Positions 9,286-20,624 are shown, counted from the first letter of the stretch. The stretch is 64,000 nucleotides of DNA from Pisaster brevispinus (GCA_023634235.1 JAMKCF010000066.1:248001-312000); one strand, 5' to 3'. Numbers and translations: made by a program. The notes: a model not told the origin generated them from the letters alone.

Positions 9286-9635
9286 ATCCCTGCATCCGAA
9301 AATTAGACTTTTACGGCCGCTGCGGGCAGGCTTCACACCGGAAAAGACCGACAAGCGGGGACACTACAAACCCCCCGCAAAACATCTTTAACGCGTTTTT
9401 GCTGTCAAAGAGACAAAAACCAAATAAGGATGGTCAAATCACCCTCAAGGCAATATCGGATCTGCACACATTTAATACCAGCGTAAAGCCCGTCTCAAGG
9501 GCTCTCTCTCCCGTGAATTTGGGCTCGCTGGCGATTCTGTAGGCGAGGCTAGCGGCCCGGATGTTAGGCCTACCCCTAACAGATATTGAAAAAACCTAGG
9601 GGCCGGCTGCGAAGCAAGTCTTGCCGGCCGGGGCA

Positions 9636-9727
9636 ATGGCCCGAAATAAATTCGAGGTGAGTTTGGGAATAACTCCCGATCTAGGAGGGCTAGAGAGATG
9701 AATTTTTGACCTGGCTCTGCCTTAGGT
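9636..9727 (+). ncRNA. SL/snRNA-like copy 17
   Basis: Consensus core; donor at 9657. Confidence 0.45.
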
Positions 9728-10077
9728 ATCCCTGCATCCGAAAATTAGACTTTTACGGCCGCTGCGGGCAGGCTTCACACCGGAAAAGACCGACAAGCGG
9801 GGACACTACAAACCCCCCGCAAAACATCTTTAACGCGTTTTTGCTGTCAAAGAGACAAAAACCAAATAAGGATGGTCAAATCACCCTCAAGGCAATATCG
9901 GATCTGCACACATTTAATACCAGCGTAAAGCCCGTCTCAAGGGCTCTCTCTCCCGTGAATTTGGGCTCGCTGGCGATTCTGTAGGCGAGGCTAGCGGCCC
10001 GGATGTTAGGCCTACCCCTAACAGATATTGAAAAAACCTAGGGGCCGGCTGCGAAGCAAGTCTTGCCGGCCGGGGCA

Positions 10078-10169
10078 ATGGCCCGAAATAAATTCGAGGT
10101 GAGTTTGGGAATAACTCCCGATCTAGGAGGGCTAGAGAGATGAATTTTTGACCTGGCTCTGCCTTAGGT
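10078..10169 (+). ncRNA. SL/snRNA-like copy 18
   Basis: Consensus core; donor at 10099. Confidence 0.45.
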
Positions 10170-10519
10170 ATCCCTGCATCCGAAAATTAGACTTTTACGG
10201 CCGCTGCGGGCAGGCTTCACACCGGAAAAGACCGACAAGCGGGGACACTACAAACCCCCCGCAAAACATCTTTAACGCGTTTTTGCTGTCAAAGAGACAA
10301 AAACCAAATAAGGATGGTCAAATCACCCTCAAGGCAATATCGGATCTGCACACATTTAATACCAGCGTAAAGCCCGTCTCAAGGGCTCTCTCTCCCGTGA
10401 ATTTGGGCTCGCTGGCGATTCTGTAGGCGAGGCTAGCGGCCCGGATGTTAGGCCTACCCCTAACAGATATTGAAAAAACCTAGGGGCCGGCTGCGAAGCA
10501 AGTCTTGCCGGCCGGGGCA

Positions 10520-10611
10520 ATGGCCCGAAATAAATTCGAGGTGAGTTTGGGAATAACTCCCGATCTAGGAGGGCTAGAGAGATGAATTTTTGACGTGGCT
10601 CTGCCTTAGGT
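10520..10611 (+). ncRNA. SL/snRNA-like copy 19, hairpin III and 3' box altered
   Basis: Donor at 10541 and Sm site intact. C-to-G at 10595 breaks a pair in hairpin III (ACGTGGC), and the 3' box reads AAAATTTAA. Likely a non-functional copy. Confidence 0.33.
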
Positions 10612-10961
10612 ATCCCTGCATCCGAAAATTTAACTTTTACGGCCGCTGCGGGCAGGCTTCACACCGGAAAAGACCGACAAGCGGGGACACTACAAACCCC
10701 CCGCAAAACATCTTTAATGCGTTTTTGCTGTCAAAGAGACAAAAACCAAATAAGGATGGTCAAATCACCCTCAAGGCAATATCGGATCTGCACAAATTTA
10801 ATACCACCGTAAAGCCCGTCTCAAGGGCTCTTTCGCCCGTGAATTTGGGCTCGCTGGCGATTCTGTAGGCGAGGCTAGCGGCCCGGATGTTAGGCCTACC
10901 CCTAACAGATATTGAAAAAACCTAGGGGCCCGGCTGGAAGCAAGTCTTGCCGGCCGGGGCA

Positions 10962-11053
10962 ATGGCCCGAAATAAATTCGAGGTGAGTTTGGGAATAACT
11001 CCCGATCTAGGAGGGCTAGAGAGATGAATTTTTGACCTGGCTCTGCCTTAGGT
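10962..11053 (+). ncRNA. SL/snRNA-like copy 20, last in the array
   Basis: Donor at 10983, Sm site and all hairpins are intact; the 3' box is AAAATTTGA. The upstream GC stem loop is shortened (CCCGGCTGGAAGC near 10930). Confidence 0.4.
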
Positions 11054-11301
11054 ATCCCTGCATCCGAAAATTTGACTTTTACGGCCGCTTCACACCGGAA
11101 AAGACCGACAAGCGGGGACACTACAAACCCCCCGCAAAACATCTTTAATGCGTTTTTGCTGTCAAAGAGACAAAAACCAAATAAGGATGGTCAAATCACC
11201 CTCAAGGCAATATCGGATCTGCACAAATTTAATACCACCGTAAAGCCCGTCTTAAGGGCTCTCTCTCCCGTGAGGTTGGGCTTGCTGACGATTCTGTAGG
11301 C

Positions 11302-12696
11302 CACGATTTTTTATTTAAAGAATCCAAATTCTTTGTTTTGCTTGATGCCTCTTTAACACCTTGCATTGAAGTGGTATAAATTGTCATTGTACTATATTAA
11401 CAATTTTTTTAATTGATGTTTCATACTTTTAATACGGAAAGAGAAGTGACAATATTTGGTGTAAAATAATTGTCATAGTATTTTGTTCGGTTTATCTGTT
11501 TATCTGTTTGCCGACCAAACAGTTTACCGCCCTCTGTTGGCTGCAACCATTGTTAAGATGTTTTTTCCACACAGAGATTGCTCATTCGCACATGCTGGAT
11601 CCTCTCGATTCGAAACGAACTTCCGAAAGATATTTGTAATATTTGTAATATTTCCATTGTACATAATTTCGAAGTTACTCTCAAAAATCACGTTTTCCAG
11701 ATGTATTTCTTTAATTCATAGTTTAGATTGATTTGGTTCATTACAAAAGCCTATTATTAGTAGTAATTATTATAATAAATATTATGCGAAAAATTACGAT
11801 CACCCTTTGTTTTTGTCTCAACGTGATTGTATGAATTGGACAGTGTTATAAACATTGAAACTACTACGAGAAAACTTTTTTATTCAGTTCACTTATAATC
11901 TGAAGAGTCCAGATTTCAAAAAGGATGGGGGCACCCGGGGATATAGACACCAATGTTTACACCATTGTTTAATAAACAGTTAAAAATAAGTAAAAGACAA
12001 TATCAAGACAGTTAAATAGCTATGCTTGTGTGTATGGGTGAGTACCGGTGTCCAACGAATGCAGAACTCGGAGATATCGCGTCCATACACGTTCTTTTTC
12101 ATAGACCAGGAAATTTTAACAATGTTATCAATGCTCTATGCGGTCTTTTTAATTGCCGTAAAAAAGGATGCCTTTATGTTACTTAGCTAGTGGGGAAAAA
12201 CCCAAAACATAACAACAAAAACTGATTTTCAGAAACAACACGACAATACAAATTTCAAACGAGAACTTGCGTTTGAAACAAAGGGGTAGAAGAAAACAAG
12301 CCCCTCACTTAATGTTTTATTCTTCTTCTGAAAGTTTTTTATTTTTTCTTAATTACTCCTGCAAAGAAATTTTTAAGAACCTTTTTTTTTAACCAAGCTT
12401 TTTATGTTTATAGAAACACAATCAACTTTTAATTTTAAATAAAGCTCGTTTTTGTGTGTGGAATTTGTTGTGGTGTTAAAGTAAAATACGGATGGCGCTA
12501 TTTTGTGAAGTTGGCAACATTTTATGAATTGTTGAAAAGACTGTGTAAGTCTCGCAACGATAAGGTCACCATTGAGCTACCGCGCACCTCTGAGCCATCA
12601 GCTATGGGAGATTAACGTAAGTACAACTTTGGGGGGATTTGTTAATCCTATCACATAACTTTGTTCAATTCCAAAACCTTGTTAGCGGCTTGTTTA
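11302..12696. other. AT-rich single-copy spacer, no gene supported
   Basis: Low-complexity T and A runs with frequent stops on both strands. An 82-codon frame at 11483-11731 starts at a non-ATG codon and has no recognisable domain. Near 11525-11544 there is a CGCCCTCTGTTGGC stretch that partly resembles a CTCF site. A GTAAGTA donor-like match occurs at about 12617, after a less AT-rich stretch, but no exon could be built. Confidence 0.6.
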
Positions 12697-13221
12697 AAAT
12701 TAATTCAAAACTAACAACATAATAAAACGAAATAAGAAAAATGAAAACAGGAAACTTCCATGATGATACAGGAGAAATAAGAGGCTGAGGTGATTGGGAT
12801 GTCTTCCTGTTTGAATGATAATATATTATGACTAGTTACATGTACTTTATACAAGAGTTTACGCAAATCCATTTTTATATCCAGTTGACATGTTGCACAT
12901 TTGCATTGATTGACCTCACAATGGCGGCCAATGCAAGGGGTCAATACACTGATACCACAGACTACCACAAAGTGCCTAATACCTTCCAGGCTAGAACCTG
13001 GTGCATGAGTTTCTTCCGATGTACAGCTAGCAATATGTGGAAACCCCAAAGTTTGTTTACTGGGGTTTGGTCTCAACAGTCTCCTGTGCAACTTTGTGGC
13101 AAGAGCCAGTTGGGCAGGAGAGTATATTAAGAGTAATAGGGCGAAATGGTTCTTGTTTTCTCAGTTTGTAATACGTTATAGAAATTTCAGGTTGATTTTA
13201 CTTGAAAATATTTACACTCAC

Positions 13222-13313
13222 CAATCAACAATCTCCTTGGTCATCTGCTTTGGATGCATACCATATTGTTTCCAGATCTTCATAACTGTATTCCTTTCCC
13301 TACGTTCTTCAGT
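13222..13313 (-). CDS. Candidate 92-bp internal exon (copy B), product unknown
   Basis: Same acceptor (TTTTTACAG after a GTTT tract), donor (GTGAGTG) and 30-codon open frame as 3568-3659. The only difference seen is AGT to CGT (Ser to Arg). Frame and both splice signals survive in copies whose surroundings have accumulated many indels. That favours a real exon, though 92 bp is short. Confidence 0.42.
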
Positions 13314-13896
13314 CTGTAAAAACAAACAAACAAACAAACACCACGTGGTTATTGTAGTTATGAAACAGTAACTCAGGCTTTATTCATCTATAGAACAACT
13401 TACAATAACATCTCAATGGGTTTTATGTCAGTGCCCTAGTCACTGGGCCAATAACATTCCTGTTGTCTTTCTCAATTCCCAAGGGAGTATACAGCCCTGG
13501 GCTTCCTTGCCTTGTTTGGATGTTACTTGAAGTAACAGCTGGTTTAGTCAAATTGTTATGTAATTTAATCTTCTTGATATATTTTCCTCCTTCTCTGAGT
13601 TGAGGTAAGCTTCAATCTGTAATCATATGAAAGTTCTAGGAGGAGACAGAATGTTTGCTCTTTTACTGTGATTGTGAGATGAAGGACAGCATTGTCAGTA
13701 TTGGCCAAGTTTTTTATGCTAGTTAAAGCTGTCAGATTGTAAAGCGCCCTCTTTGATGTATACATGAGTAGCCCTCGAAACTGAGAAAATAACAATGTTA
13801 TTGGCCCCAATGTGAAAGCTAAACATAACTGATTGTGGCTGTCGGCCCAAATCAACTGTCACCAGGGCCTAGTTGCCACCTACTCCTGGGGCTGAA

Positions 13897-14135
13897 ACGG
13901 GGTTGATCCCTTCACAGTCCATAAGGATGTAGGCAAGGGTATCATCCACTAGGAGCCCGACTGGTAGAGCAGAATGCAATACCTTCCCAACTTTGTATGA
14001 AGCAATTAAGGTTAACTGCCCTTGAGTGCCTTGCTCAAGGGCACAAGTGTCATGACCAGGATTGGAACCTTACTCTTCTGCCAACAACACCAAAGCTTTG
14101 GTCAGGAAAACTAGACCGCCCGGCCACGACACATG
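13897..14135 (-). mobile_element. tRNA-derived SINE-like element (copy B)
   Basis: The better preserved of the pair. A-box-like TGGCCGGGCGG (complement of 14116-14126) is followed by GTCTAG, as in Ser/Leu-type tRNAs. B-box GGTTCCAATCC is the complement of 14059-14069. The body includes CTTGAGCAAGGCACTCAAGG and a GTTAACCTTAATTGCTTC stretch resembling V-type SINE bodies. The 3' limit is estimated. Confidence 0.55.
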
Positions 14136-14891
14136 GGTGTTGTCGCCCACCAGCCATTCGTAAGGTATAACAAAGGCACTCTCAGTTTTCACTTGGTGCT
14201 ATTCCGGCCAACTTCACTTGTATCATAATTTGTTTTCAACATTTTTTTTCCAGGTTTCGACATGTGTTCTATGAAGGTGTTTGAAATGTGGTTATGGGTC
14301 GTGATTTACTATAAAAAATGTCCAATAATGAGTCAAAGGTACCCAAGGAATGATCCAAGAAATTGCAAGTAGTAAATAGTGAAGCTGGGACTGCAGCCCA
14401 GGGGCTTTTGGAGCCTGTGTGTTAATCTGGGCCCAGGAGCTTTGTGCTCATGTTTATGCCTGGGTGGTGTACCCAGTGTGTGTGTGTCGTTATTTGTAGC
14501 CCAGGTTGGATGCAACGGAGGAGTCCAACAGACTCTGACGTCCTACCAGGGCTAGGTTATTTGATGATGTTTTGTCTTTTTGCCCATGTGTACGTAGACC
14601 TACACTGCATGTAAAACTCAACTCAACTCAACTTAAACTTCTTTGGGGTCTGTTTTTGCTCCTGAACTGAATATGAACTACTTTGTAACTATACTTAAAA
14701 GTAGGGCATATAGCTGTTTATGATTTTTAATTAAAAAACAACATTGCACTCGATGACTGAGAAACAGTCTAATGGAAAGAACTTTAGCTGTAGTGCAGGT
14801 TTATTACAATAGATAATACAGTAGCACATGATAAAGCAACTATGTTAACAAAACCCTAGAGTTGATTGTATTAGTTTGGTCTAGTTTAGTA

Positions 14892-14916
14892 CAGTCATTT
14901 GACCAGTTCGGGATCA
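14892..14916 (+). repeat. Left terminal inverted repeat
   Basis: 25 bp starting CAGTCATTTGACC and ending GGGATCA, a perfect inverted match to 15917-15941. Confidence 0.9.
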
Positions 14917-15916
14917 CTTTTTGAATTCACATTGCTTTTGGTTGCAATCTCTTTGACATTTTAAACAAAAAAGTTTATCAGTTTACCTAAACATGTTATA
15001 AAACTCACCAATTATCCACTGACAAAAAAAGATTAGTACTTTTGAAGAGGCTTTGAGAAAAGTATTGTCACCTGTTTGACCAGTTCAGGATCAGTTGATT
15101 CTATTCTGAATCAGTAGCTTGCCCTCTATTGCAAACCAATACTCCCATTCATAAAATTGTCTCTCAAGGACACAAACTTCACAAGTGTGTTGGCATGGAC
15201 ATGGACTTCCTTTATCCAGATAATTTCATGCGCGCAAAAATCCAGCAACAAAAACACAAAAAAAACAGCAAAGGCAAATGAAAAGGTGAAGCACGCCTAA
15301 AAGCAACATTACATTGACCCAAATATCTATTCTTACAGTCGCAATTTCCTCCTCCAAGTTTCATTTTCTCACAAAAAAAACAATATTCCTACAAGAATTT
15401 GTTGAAGAAATGTATCTTAAAAGCAACAAATAAACTTTCGACTGCAGCAGTAAGATTTTACCTCACTGAGTCAGTGCGGCACCATTTGACGCAATGAGAG
15501 ATGCTGAGTAGTGAGTGATCCCGAACTGGTCAAGGGTACGATGCCCCCAAAAAGACGATTTCGGTAATTTTGTCTCCTCAAAAAAACAAGACGACTGCTC
15601 AGTATTCACCTGAAATATTTTTTACACATTCTAAGCATTTAACATAAATTTTATTCGCCCTGGCGTTCAAATTTTAAAGGTGAGAAGTTTTAACAGCGTT
15701 TTTCAACCAACATTAAAAAAAAAAAAAAATGATCAAAATCGCAGACAAACTTTAAGAAAATGGCCATAATTTATTTGTTGATGAAGTTTGGACCTTATTT
15801 TGGGTTTGTTGGTTTATTGCATGTTATTCTTCACATGTATCAACAGAAATTGGTAATGTGAGAAGTAACTTAATTATGGGGTTGTTGCAAAGTTGAAGTG
15901 ATCCCGAACTGGTCAA

Positions 15917-15941
15917 TGATCCCGAACTGGTCAAATGACTG
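15917..15941 (-). repeat. Right terminal inverted repeat
   Basis: Perfect 25-bp inverted copy of the left end, preceded directly by a second copy of its inner part at 15899-15916. The right end is thus a tandem duplicate and the left is single. Confidence 0.9.
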
Positions 15942-16051
15942 TAACAGTTTTCTTTAACAATTTCAAGAACTGTAATTCAGACTTAGTACTCTAGATAATC
16001 AGTACCCACCTGTCGTGTGGTGACTGTACTATAAACAATACTATCAATCTG

Positions 16052-16415
16052 TGCATAATGGTGAATACCGTCCTGCATTGTAAATAGATTTAGTCCCAAG
16101 AAAAAAAAAATGTCAACAATATCCAAGCAACAACGAGCAAATCAAAAGGTCTATTGAGGGGGCACTAAAAGGTCATTGGAAAGTGCGGTTTGCTCCACAT
16201 TAAAATGACAGAAATTCATGCGCGGAAACTCATTAATAAAATGTATACCCACAACTTTTTCTCTAATTCAGCTATTTGAAGGTGGTGGCTTTTATAAAAT
16301 GTAGAAAAGTAGAAAAAAATGAGCCCCTGGGGTTTTTGACTTCCGACTTAAAAGATTTAAGGGTAACATGTTAGCACTCTTAAGAAGGCCCTATTTTTTA
16401 AAATGTAGGGTCATT
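16052..16415. other. AT-rich spacer between copy B and the 314-bp array
   Basis: No reading frame, RNA gene or known repeat could be supported. Contains poly-A/T runs. Similarity to the satellite begins at about 16416 with ATTCTAGACTAGAC. Confidence 0.6.
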
Positions 16416-19239
16416 ATTCTAGACTAGACTTCCCTGAAGACCTTTCCTGTGTGGGGACATGGCCAAATCCCAAAACCTGGGCAATTAGGAGCTTTCTACC
16501 AAAAAGTGACGCCATCTTTCTTGCCCCAAAAACCTCAATAATTCAAGGAATAAAATGATTGCGGCCTTCAAATTCGAACCAGCACCGTCGGGGGAGGTGT
16601 CCGCAAAAAGTTATCGCCGAAAATCGGCACGTTACCGGGGGTCGAATTTTGGAAATATTTGACAGGTAGTACCCTGTCGCCATTTTGAATTTGGGGTCGA
16701 AAACAAAAGTGCGATTTGACGCTGCAGCATTCTAGACTAGACTTCCCTGAAGACCTTTTCTGTGTGGGGACATGGCCAAATCCCAAAACCTGGGCAATAA
16801 GGAGCTTTCTACCAAAATGTGACGCCATCTTTCTTGCCCCAAAAACCTCAATAATTCATGGAATAAAATTGTTGCGGCCTTCAAATTCGAACCAGCACCG
16901 TCGGGGGAGGTGTCCGCAAAAAGTGATCGCCGAAAATCGGCACGTTACCGGGGGTCGAATTTGGGGAATATTTGACAGGTAGTACCCTGTCGCCATTTTG
17001 AATTTTGGGGTCGAAAACAAAAGTGCGATTTGACGGTGCAGCATTCTAGACTAGACTTCCCTAAAGACCTTTTCTGTGTGGGGACATGGCCAAATCCAAA
17101 AACCTGGGCAATTAGGAGCTTTCTACCAAAAAGTGACGCCATCTTTCTTGCCCCAAAAACCTCAATAATTCATGGAATAAAATGGTTGCGGCCTTCAAAT
17201 TCGAACCAGCACCGTCGGGGGAGGTGTCCGCAAAAAGTGATCGCCGAAAATCGGCACGTTACCGGGGGTCGAATTTTGGGAATATTTGACAGGTAGTACC
17301 CTGTCGCCATTTTGAATTTTGGGGTCGAAAACAAAAGTGCGATTTGACGGTGCAGCATTCTAGACTAGACTTCCCTGAAGACCTTTTCTGTGTGGGGACA
17401 TGACCAAATCCCAAAACCTGGGCAATTAGAAGCTTTCTACCAAAAAGTGACGCCATCTTTCTTGCCCCAAAAACCTCAATAATTCATGGAATAAAATGCT
17501 TGCGGCCTTCAAATTCGAACCAGCACCGTCGGGGGAGGTGTCCGCAAAAAGTGATCGCCGAAAATCGGCACGTTACCGGGGGTCGAATTTTGGGAATATT
17601 TGACAGGTAGTACCCTGTCGCCATTTTGAATTTTGGGGTCGAAAACAAAAGTGCAATTTGACGGTGCAGCATTCTAGACTAGACTTCCCTGAAGACCTTT
17701 TCTGTGTGGGCACATGGCCAAATCCCAAAACCTGGGCAATTAGGAGCTTTCTACCAAAAAGTGACGCCATCTTTCTTGCCCCAAAAACTTCAATAATTCA
17801 TGGAATAAAATGGTTGCGGCCTTCAAATTCGAACCAGCACCGTCGGGGGAGGTGTCCGCAAAAAGTGATCGCCGAAAATCGGCACGTTACCGGGGGTCGA
17901 ATTTTGGGAATATTTGACAGGTAGTACCCTGTCGCCATTTTGAATTTTGGGGTCGAAAACAAAAGTGCAATTTGACGGTGCAGCATTCTAGACTAGACTT
18001 CCCTGAAGACCTTTTCTGTGTGGGGACATGGCCAAATCCCAAAACCTGGGCAATTAGGAGCTTTCTACCAAAAAGTGACGCCATCTTTCTTGCCCCAAAA
18101 ACTTCAATAATTCATGGAATAAAATGGTTGCGGCCTTCAAATTCGAACCAGCACCGTCGGGGGAGGTGTCCGCAAAAAGTGATCGCCGAAAATCGGCACG
18201 TTACCGGGGGTCGAATTTTGGGAATATTTGACAGGTCGCCATTTTGAATTTTGGGGTCGAAAACAAAAGTGCGATTTGACGCTGCAGCATTCTAGACTAG
18301 ACTTCCCTGAAGACCTTTTCTATGTGGGGACATGGCCAAATCCCAAAACCTGGGCAATTAGGAGCTTTCTACCAAAAAGTGACGCCATCTTTCTTGCCCC
18401 AAAAACCTCAATAATTCATGGAGTAAAATGGTTGCGGCCTTCAAATTCGAACCAGCACTGTCGGGGGAGGTGACCGCAAAAAGTGATCGCCGAAAATCGG
18501 CACGTTACCGGGGTCGAATTTTGGGAATATTTGACAGGTAGTACCCTGTCGCCAGTTTGAATTTTGGGGTCGAAAACAAAAGTGCGATTTGACGCTGCAG
18601 CATTCTAGACTAGACTTCCCTGAAGACCTTTTCTGTGTGGGGACATGGCCAAATCCCAAAACCTGGGCAATTAGAAGCTTTCTACCAAAAAGTGACGCCA
18701 TCTTTCTTGCCCCAAAAACCTCAATAATTCATGGAATAAAATGATTGCGGCCTTCAAATTCGAACCAGCACCGTCGGGGGAGGTGTCCGCAAAAAGATGA
18801 TCGAAAAAAATCGGCACGTTACCGGGGGTCGAATTTTGGGAATATTTGACAGGTAGTACCCTGTCGCCATTTTGAATTTTGGGGTCGAAAACAAAAGTGC
18901 GATTTGACGGTGCAGCATTCTAGACTAGACTTCCCTGAAGACCTTTTCTGTGTGGGGACATGGCCAAATCCCAAAACCTGGGCAATTAGGAGCTTTCTAC
19001 AAAAAAGTGACGCCATCTTTCTTGCCCCAAAAACCTCAATAATTCATGGAATAAAATGGTTGCGGCCTTCAAATTCGAACCAGCACCGTCGGGGGAGGTG
19101 TCCGCAAAAAGTGATCGCCGAAAATCGGCACGTTACCGGGGGTCGAATTTTGGGAATATTTGACAGGTAGTACCCTGTCGCCATTTTGAATTTTGGGGTC
19201 GAAAACAAAAGTGCGATTTGACGGTGCAGCATTCTAGAC

Positions 19240-19303
19240 TGTCGCCATTTTGAATTTTGGGGTCGAAAACAAAAGTGCGATTTGACGCTGCAGCATTCTA
19301 GAT
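19240..19303 (+). repeat. 64-bp internal duplication in a 314-bp unit (site 1)
   Basis: After ATTCTAGAC the sequence jumps back to TGTCGCCATTTTG and repeats 64 bp before resuming, giving a 378-bp unit. The duplicated part carries CGCTGCAG and CTAGATTAG instead of CGGTGCAG and CTAGACTAG. Confidence 0.9.
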
Positions 19304-20560
19304 TAGACTTCCCTGAAGACCTTTTCTGTGTGGGGACATGGCCAAATCCCAAAACCTGGGCAATTAGGAGCTTTCTACCAAAAAGTGACGCCATCTTTCT
19401 TGCCCCAAAAACCTCAATAATTCATGGAATAAAATGGTTGCGGCCTTCAAATTCGAACCAGCACCGTCGGGGGAGGTGTCCGCAAAAAGTGATCGCCGAA
19501 AATCGGCACGTTACCGGGGTCGAATTTTGGGAATATTTGACAGGTAGTACCCTGTCGCCATTTTGAATTTTGGGGTCGAAAACAAAAGTGCGATTTGACG
19601 GTGCAGCATTCTAGACTAGACTTCCCTGTAGACCTTTTCTGTGTGGGGACATGGCCAAATCCCAAAACCTGGGCAATTAGGAGCTTTCTACCAAAAAGTG
19701 ACGCCATCTTTCTTGCCCTAAAAACCTCAATAATTCATGGAATAAAATGGTTGCGGCCTTCAAATTCGAACCAGCACCGTCGGGGGAGGTGTCCGCAAAA
19801 AGTGATCGCCGAAAATCGGCACGTTACCGGGGGGTCGAATTTTGGGAATATTTGACAGGTAGTACCCTGTCGCCATTTTGAATTTTGGGGTCGAAAACAA
19901 AAGTGCGATTTGACGGTGCAGCATTCTAGACTAGACTTCCCTGAAGACCTTTTCTGTGTGGGGACATGGCCAAATCCCAAAACCTGGGCAATTAGGAGCT
20001 TTCTACCAAAAAGTGACGCCATCTTTCTTGCCCCAAAAACCTCAATAATTCATGGAATAAAATGCTTGCGGCCTTCAAATTCGAACCAGCACCGTCGGGG
20101 GAGGTGTCCGCAAAAAGTGATCGCCGAAAATCGCCATGTTACCGGGGGTCGAATTTTGGGAATATTTGACAGGTAGTACCCTGCCGCCATTTTGAATTTT
20201 GGGGTCGGAAACAAAAGTGCGATTTGACGGTGCAGCACTCTAGACTAGACTTCCCTGAAGACCTTTTCTGTGTGGGGATATGGCCAAATCCCAAAATCCT
20301 GGGCAATTAGGAGCTTTCTACCAAAAAGTGACGCCATCTTTCTTGCCCCAAAAACCTCAATAATTCATGGAATAAAATGGTTGCGGCCTTCAAATTCGAA
20401 CCAGCACCGTCGGGGGAGGTGTCCGCAAAAAGTGATCGCTGAAAATCGGCACGTTACCGGGGGTCGAATTTTGGGAATATTTGACAGGTAGTACTCTGTC
20501 GCCATTTTGAATTTTGGAGTCGAAAACAAAAGTGCGATTTGACGGTGCAGCATTCTAGAC

Positions 20561-20624
20561 TGTCGCCATTTTGAATTTTGGGGTCGAAAACAAAAGTGCG
20601 ATTTGACGCTGCAGCATTCTAGAT
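20561..20624 (+). repeat. 64-bp internal duplication (site 2)
   Basis: Same junction and same diagnostic CGCTGCAG/CTAGATTAG variants as site 1, 1,321 bp further on. Confidence 0.9.

Larger units (their letters stand above)
8773..10982 (+). repeat. Five-unit higher-order repeat of the 442-bp array, copy 2
   Basis: Repeats the II-I-I-I-II order of 6563-8772, including the CTAGTGG variant (9154-9160) and the degenerate 3' box in the last unit. Confidence 0.85.
5361..11301 (+). repeat. 442-bp tandem array, right block
   Basis: About 13.4 units in the same orientation as the left block. Two unit types are interleaved. Type I is as in the left block. Type II has CACAAATTT, CCACCG and CTCGCCC (or TTCGCCC). 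Units with RNA cores at 5657 and 6100 are type II and 443 bp long, with an extra C in the GGGGCC stretch. The last unit has a 10-11-bp deletion in the GCGGGCAGGC stretch (about 11089), and its end diverges (GAGGTTGGGCTTGCTGAC) before similarity stops at 11301. Edge divergence of this kind is usual for arrays homogenised by unequal exchange. Confidence 0.97.
14892..15941. mobile_element. Non-autonomous Tc1/mariner-type element (1,050 bp)
   Basis: Ends are CAGTCATTTGACCAG... and its reverse complement, flanked by TA on both sides (14890-14891 and 15942-15943). Copy A has a single TA at the same place, so both the ends and the target duplication are confirmed within the window. Terminal CAGT with a TA duplication is typical of the Tc1/mariner superfamily. 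There is no long reading frame, so no transposase: it must have been moved in trans. The GACCAGTTCGGGATCA motif recurs internally, forward at 15075-15093 and reversed at 15516-15533 and 15899-15916. These may be subterminal transposase-binding repeats. Confidence 0.85.
12697..16051. repeat. Duplicated segment, copy B, outside the 442-bp array
   Basis: Colinear with copy A (3042-5361) apart from the mariner-type insertion and small indels. Its flanks are single-copy DNA on both sides, so it is the better candidate for the original locus, with copy A derived from it. That direction is an inference. Confidence 0.9.

Noticed and set aside
10798..11142. 114-codon minus-strand frame across the last 442-bp units
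   Set aside because: Exists only because of the deletion in the last unit. It runs antisense to the RNA candidate and has no counterpart in other units.
276..11299. A 92-codon plus-strand reading frame repeated in nearly every 442-bp unit
   Set aside because: It opens at TTG inside the Sm site, has no domain, and repeats only because the DNA repeats. The 442-bp period is not a multiple of 3 and the frames never join.
1..11301. 5S rRNA or known U snRNA within the 442-bp unit
   Set aside because: No match to the conserved 5S internal promoter or to the 5' ends and conserved loops of U1, U2, U4, U5, U6, U7, U11 or U12.
12480..12625. Possible plus-strand first exon ending at AAC|GTAAGTA
   Set aside because: The donor match is good, but the only ATG frame before it stops after about 11 codons and no acceptor or partner exon was found.
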